A stretch of 11,154 bases of DNA from Baffinella frigidus (Eukaryota; Cryptophyceae; Cryptomonadales; Baffinellaceae). The notes beneath the pieces are model-generated. The model ran no database searches, had not been told where the DNA came from, and was given only the letters and a program-made list of their open reading frames with translations. Made by a program: the position numbers and the translations under genes. The stretch is taken from positions 17,397-28,550 of the forward strand of contig MU647273.1 of assembly GCA_026770585.1 (NCBI GenBank). Reading direction: 5' to 3'. Positions within the stretch are counted from its first letter, which is position 1. Each line of letters begins with the position of its first letter. This document shows, in pieces, positions 1 to 4,400 of the stretch.

Positions 1-106
1 CTTCAGGCATACTTCCTTGCAGTGGGAAATCGGGGGCCGGCCGAAGGAGTATGTGTGGAGGGTAAGTATGTGTTACGGTAGCCTGTGTTAGGGTAAGTGG
101 ACTGTA
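1..106 (-). mobile_element. MITE F copy, cut by the window start
   Basis: This is the reverse complement of 4885-4990 with only about two or three differences over 106 bp, so it is a recent copy. The outer end is TACAGTCCACTTACCCTAAC on the complementary strand. The rest of the element lies before the window. Confidence 0.85.
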
Positions 107-117
107 CACCCTACACC

Positions 118-332
118 CCTAGCACTGGCTCAGTCTGATACGGGTGAGCCTGAAGGGCGAGACCGGGCTCTTTTCCGCTCTAAAGTCGACGGACTCTAAA
201 GTTGACGGACCCAGCATGCCAACTTAAGAACACCTGGGTCTGGCGCTCCCTGGGCCTTTTCGCTCTTAAGTTGACGGCCCCTTTTCGCTCTAAAGTTGAC
301 GGATGTGTACCACGAACCCAGCATGCCAACTT
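118..332. repeat. TTGAC/GTACC modules, left cluster
   Basis: CGCTCTAAAGTTGACGGATG, GTGTACCACGAACCCAGC and ATGCCAACTTA occur in order at 281-332, with a shortened version at 178-228. The same module appears reversed at about 7778-7824. It is bounded by opposed TTGAC/GTCAA (or GCCAA) sites around a central GTAC, so it looks like a tiny foldback unit. Confidence 0.6.
231..256 (-). pseudogene. Short exon 5 fragment (RERQT-like)
   Basis: The minus strand reads GGGAGCGCCAGACCCAGGTG, matching the RERQTK codons of exon 5. It sits between two TTGAC/GTAC modules. Confidence 0.45.
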
Positions 333-350
333 ATGATTAGTCAACAGTGT

Positions 351-366
351 ATGTGGGGGGGGGGGA
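351..366 (+). repeat. Poly-G run
   Basis: A near-pure G run follows GTATGT. Similar runs are at 7087-7099 and, as C, at 921-930 and 9910-9919. Confidence 0.9.
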
Positions 367-380
367 GAAGGCGCGTATAT

Positions 381-404
381 CTTCGAGACAGTTCTCGATT
401 TTCT
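381..404 (-). pseudogene. Short exon 5 fragment (KIEN-like)
   Basis: The minus strand reads GAGAAAATCGAGAACTGTCT, matching KIENYL, between CCCTCA-rich tract and a poly-G run. Confidence 0.45.
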
Positions 405-610
405 CAACCCTCAGCCCTCACCCCTCACCCCTCATACCCTAAACACCAAACGCTATCCCCTAAACCAACTCGGGGGGCGCGCACTAGGGCTGTGTCGCGC
501 CAGATTTCCTCGAGGAGGTGGTTCTCGATTTCCCACACCCTAACCCCCTCACCCAAAACCCTAAACCCCTCACACCCTAAACACCAAACGCTATCCCCTA
601 AACAAACTCG
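397..610 (-). repeat. Degenerate CCCTAAA telomere-like tracts, duplicated
   Basis: The two blocks 397-470 and 536-610 share ACCCTAAACACCAAACGC and CTATCCCCTAAAC about 138 bp apart. On the coding strand they follow exon 5 donor-half copies, so they are intron-type sequence. Confidence 0.8.
485..531 (-). pseudogene. Donor-half copy of exon 5
   Basis: The minus strand reads EIENHLLEEIWRDTAL and then CTA|GTGCGC, matching KIENYLKEISRDKDL. It starts after GGGTGTGGGA and lacks the first half of the exon. It lies in a direct duplication of about 138 bp (436-573 against 574 onward) that includes the CCCTAAA tract. Confidence 0.65.
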
Positions 611-632
611 GGGGGAGCGTACTAGGTCTGTA

Positions 633-850
633 GAGCGTTTGCGGTAATTGTTGTCCATTTTGGACGTACGGTTTCCCGGTTTTCCGGTTTTGAAAGGGAC
701 TTATAAGACGTGACAAGGATTTTAAATAGTACCAGAATTGCGCCTCTTGGTACTATTTAAAACCCTTGTCGCGTCTTATAAGTCCCTTTTCAAAACCGGA
801 AAACCGGGAAACCGTACGTCCAAAACGGACAACAATTACCGCAAACGCTC
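633..850. mobile_element. MITE B, 218-bp foldback with TA duplication
   Basis: Arms of about 103 nt, starting GAGCGTTTGCGGTAATTG, pair almost perfectly around a loop of about 13 nt (735-747). TA stands at both edges (631-632, 851-852). The related copies at 1100-1163 and 1329-1433 read CGCGATA(C/A)AGACCTA across this point, with a single TA. This supports insertion at TA with a 2-bp duplication, typical of Tc1/mariner-type elements. There is no ORF of its own. Confidence 0.9.
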
Positions 851-880
851 TATCGCGCGAGATTTCCGTGGGGAGGTCTA

Positions 881-1027
881 GCTCTGTCCCAGTAAATTTG
901 GGCTCGCCATTATTTCGCCCCCCCCCGAAATTTCACAGGTGAATTTTGACACCCCCCCATGAAATTTACCTGTGAAATTTCAGGGGGGGCGAAAAAATGG
1001 CGAGCCCAAATCAAAGTGGGACAGCGA
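881..1027. mobile_element. MITE C copy 1, 147-bp foldback
   Basis: The ends are GCTCTGTCCCAGTAAATTTG and the complement of ...AAGTGGGACAGCGA, flanked by TA (879-880, 1028-1029). Inside are paired C-rich/G-rich runs and GAAATTTCACAGGTGAA-like arms. It splits an exon 5 fragment. A second copy of the same length lies at 9841-9987. Confidence 0.88.
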
Positions 1028-1044
1028 TAGGAGGTGGTTCTCAA

Positions 1045-1092
1045 TTTTCTACACCCTAACCCCCTCACCCTAAACCCTCAACCCTCAACCCA
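1045..1092 (-). repeat. Short CCCTAAA-like tract
   Basis: CACCCTAACCCCCTCACCCT and following CCCTCAA units lie between exon 5 echoes. On the coding strand this is the G-rich start of the intron after GTGAGT. Confidence 0.75.
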
Positions 1093-1099
1093 GACTCAC

Positions 1100-1163
1100 T
1101 AGGTCTGTATCGCGGGAGATCTCCTTGAGGTACTTCTCATCTTGGCCTGCCGCTCTCTGGGCG
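1100..1163 (-). pseudogene. Donor-half copy of exon 5 with GTGAGT
   Basis: The minus strand carries the 3' part of exon 5 (ERQ..., then YLKEISRDTDL). One base is missing in AAGAT-GAG, so the frame breaks before KYLKEI. It ends CTA|GTGAGT, a better donor than the intact exon has, and continues into TTTAGGG-like sequence. Confidence 0.7.
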
Positions 1164-1177
1164 CCTCTTTTCGCTCT

Positions 1178-1220
1178 AAAGTTGACAAATGTGTACCACG
1201 AACCCAGAACCGTCAACTTT
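1178..1220. repeat. TTGAC/GTACC module
   Basis: AAAGTTGACAAATGTGTACC, then ACGAACCCAGAACCGTCAACTTT: opposed 9-bp ends around GTAC. The AT-rich stretch 1243-1290 after it holds a small hairpin (TATATCAT/ATGATA-like) and nothing else recognisable. Confidence 0.65.
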
Positions 1221-1328
1221 GCAATAGTCTGCGTGGCCGGAACTAGATATACATATATCATTGAGTGTATATGATACTTATATACGACACAAACTAACTC
1301 AAATCAAACTGGGGGGAAGGAGGAGTAC

Positions 1329-1433
1329 TAGGTCTTTATCGCGGGAGATCTCCTTGAGGTAGTTCTCGATCTTGGTCTGCCGCTCCCGGACGAGCGACGG
1401 AGACATCTTGCCGAACACCTGCTTTTCGGGGAA
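1329..1433 (-). CDS. Intact exon 5, PX domain C-terminal half
   Basis: This 105-nt exon (35 codons) has acceptor GTTCGCAG|T and runs FPEKQVFGKMSPSL then VRERQTKIENYLKEI then SRDKDL. It contains the conserved loop lysine and the arginine of the R-x3-L-x2-YL helix. The chosen end, CTA|GTACTC, is set by comparison: the same CTA is followed by GTGAGT in the copy at 1100-1163, by GTGCGC at 485-531 and by GTACGC at 623 and up. GTACTC is a weak donor. If it is not used, the frame stays open to TTGATTTGA. It is the last unit of a 148-bp tandem array and the only one with the full exon. Confidence 0.78.
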
Positions 1434-4400
1434 CTGCGAACACGCCAAAGTTGACATTTTTGTACCGCCGAAACCACTTTGCCTTGAAAGTTGACGTTTT
1501 TGTACCAGCACCGTCAACTTTAAGCATGTTTAAAATGAGCGGCGGCGACATCTTGCCGAACTGCTGCTTTTCGGGGAACTGCGAACACGCCAAAAGTTGA
1601 CGTTTCTGTACCGCCGAAATATCCTTGTTTTTTTAAAGTTGACGTTTTTGTACCAGCACCGTCAACTTTAAGCATGTTTAAAATGAGCGGCGGCGACATC
1701 TTGCCGAACTGCTGCTTTTCGGGGAACTGCACTCAAACCCTCGAATCAGCACAAAATTGGTGATAGACTCAGGGTTGGTTGGCTCAACGGACCTCTGGGA
1801 GGCGACACGCGAGAGCAGAAAGATGCTCTAGAGAGTCACCTACTCAGAGTCATATATCACCGAGTATACAACAGTATACGAAGATAAAAGTCGACGTTTT
1901 TGTACCAGAACCGTCGACCTCAACCATTTTTAGAATTAGGGAGGGCGACTTCTTGCCGAAGAGCTGCTCATCGGGGAACTGCATCCACACCAAAAGTTGA
2001 CGTTTTTGTACCGCCGAAACAACATTGGCTTGGAAAGTTGACGTTTTTGTACCGGAACCGTCAACTTTGACCACTTTATAAAACTAGCGAGGGCGACTTC
2101 TTGCCGAAGAGCTGCTTATCAGGGAACTGCGAACACAGCAGTTGACTAACCCGGGGACGATCTGTACCGGTGGGTTGACCAAACCGGGCAGAGTTAGTAC
2201 CAGGCAACCGCGTGATTAGTCAACTGCCTGGGTGCTCGATCTTGGCCTGGGGATCCAAACCATGGAACTGATCAGGGAACCCTCGGATTCAGGTCGCCGA
2301 CATCCCACACACTCATAGGCTAACCGCCTGAAAATGGGGTAGTTAGGCATACGGGATTGCCTAGGACCTCGTACCGTAGGCCGAGGGATCCTAGGACCAA
2401 AAAGTCTCGACCTACGGTAGGAGGTCCTAGGCAATGCCGTAGGCCTAACTACCCCATTTTCAGGCCGTTACCCTATTAACACCACTCGAGAATGCTGGAG
2501 GGTCCTATTTATGCGGGGTTGTAAATATCTGTACCAGGGTAAGGTGTTCCAACCTCGCGACTGGCCAATATATGGCCTGTTACGTGACCAATCAACGAAA
2601 GTTACTACACAAATACCCACTTTTAAAAGCACATTAATAGGCCCCTCTAGCATTCTCGTGTGGCAGCGGACTTGGGAGGGATTTTGAATAACCCCTCAGT
2701 GAATAATCCATAGGCCCTACGGTAGGTAATACCGTAGGGGCTAAGGGAGTTCCTACATATAAGGTAACGGACACTCAATACCGTAATACTGTACGGGCAT
2801 AGGGGGATTCCTACACATAAGGTAACGGCAACTCGGAAATTTCCTGCCCGAAAATCCATGCGTAGCCCGCTGTGTGGTGCCAAAAAGCTGCGGCTTCTGG
2901 GAATTGCGGGTGGGCGTCTCCCGTAAGGCCCAAACCGGGGGTGTCCAACACCCCACACGGTAGCACGGGTAAAACACACGGGAACATATTAATTTGATCA
3001 CTCTTTGGCAAGGAAAATTACTGCACAGATTCTTTCTGCCGTTACGAGTATTCACGGTCGGTTCCAAGGCAATGGATAAGATTCTGGTACAAATCGTTTA
3101 GATGGACTGTATCCGCGAAGACCCCGGTGGCTGCTAAGTGGGGGGTTGTGTTTTAGGGGTGAGAGATTGCCTCGGGGAGTTTGCTCTCGTCGCCGCCGTG
3201 ATCCTTGATGGTGTTCATGAGCAGGGTGTCGAACGCGTGGAGGTGCGAGAACCGCTTCTTGATCACCCATCTGTCATACGAGGAAATTATTAATACATAG
3301 CATGGAAATTGTGAATACATAGGGGAGCCTAAGATTTACTTCGTCCCTAAGTAATTTTAATTAGGCTTCCTAACTAAATCTTGGGCTCCGCTAGGCGATT
3401 CCCTCCTATGAAGTCATAGGAGATGGCGGGGGAAGGTTGGTGTTCATCAACAGGGTGTCGAACGCGTGGAGGTGCGAGAACCGCTTCTTGATCACCCATC
3501 TGCCATACGAGGAAATTACATAGGGAATTACATAGGGAATTGCAGAACTTAGTTAGGCAGCCTAATTAAACTTACTTAGTGCCTGACTAAATCTGCAGGC
3601 TCCCCTCTGTAATGCCGAAGGTGTTCATGCAGAGGGTATCGAAAACGTGCAGGTGCGAGAAACTCTTCTTGAAACCCCATTTGCGCATGTCATAAGAGGG
3701 GATCACATAGAGAAGCCCAGGATTTAATTAGGCGTCCTAACTAATTTATTTAGGCGCCCTACGCCAATTAGGCCCGCTGAATCCGATTTCTGTTATCCTC
3801 GGACAATATCAGATTCACAACGCGTAATCGGCGCTTCCGATTACTTAGGGGAGCCTAACTAAATATTAGGCTTGCTTCAACTGGTCTCAGGGTTTAGGGT
3901 TTAGGGTTCTGCCCCGGCCCGCGGCCGCCCAGCTAAGGCTCCACTCAGAAGGCAACGGGGGTTCGGGGGGCAAGAGGGCGCTTCCGATTAGTTAGGGAGT
4001 CTAACTAAATATCAGGCTTGCTTCAACTGGTCTTAGGGTTTAGGGTTTAGGGTTCAGGGCGTACCGCTTATCGTTGCGGCACACGACGAAAGAGTACAGC
4101 GTGTGCTCCCCCGTCAGCCCCGGCCCGAGCCCGCCCAGCTCAGGCTCCGCGCGGATCTCCTCCGAATCCTGCCGGTACCCTTTTTTTTTAACCCCCCGAC
4201 GTTCCTCTGCTCTTGTTCGCAGGTGGCAGTTGACTAATCCGGGCGGCTTTTGAACCAGGACGACGGCTCAATAGCTGAGGCTCTGCGGGGATCTCCGCCG
4301 AGTCCTGCCGGACGAGACAGTTGACTGACCGGGGCAGGATTTGTACCGGGGCTGGGACGAGACCCGGGGGGTTTAGTACCAGGGATATGTGTGATTAGTC

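Larger units (their letters stand above)
623..1047 (-). pseudogene. Donor-half copy of exon 5, split by two MITEs
   Basis: The pieces at 1028-1047, 851-880 and 623-632 (in minus-strand order) together resemble the IENYLKEISRDTDL end of exon 5 and its CTA|GTACGC donor. A 147-bp and a 218-bp foldback element separate them. The uninterrupted copies at 485-531, 1100-1163 and 1329-1433 act as empty sites. Confidence 0.65.
1402..2126 (-). repeat. Tandem array, 148-bp period (exon 5 start plus spacer)
   Basis: The GACATCTTG-type marker recurs at 1402, 1547 and 1695, and the GAGGGCGACTT marker at 1941 and 2089. Spacings are 145, 148 and 148 bp. Each unit is 42 nt of exon 5 plus about 106 nt of intron-side spacer carrying two TTGAC/GTAC modules. 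An unrelated stretch (1731-1885) separates the two sub-arrays. Confidence 0.85.

Noticed and set aside
1487-2068. TTTTTGTAC resembling a lambda att core
   Set aside because: It is a short match inside a symmetric module repeated many times, with no integrase or other phage sequence.
1402-2126. CRISPR-like spaced repeats
   Set aside because: Units are 148 bp, contain exon sequence and have no unique spacers of regular length. The context is eukaryotic.
2647-3067. 104- and 110-codon minus-strand frames
   Set aside because: They overlap MITE E and each other in different frames and show no domain or splice logic.
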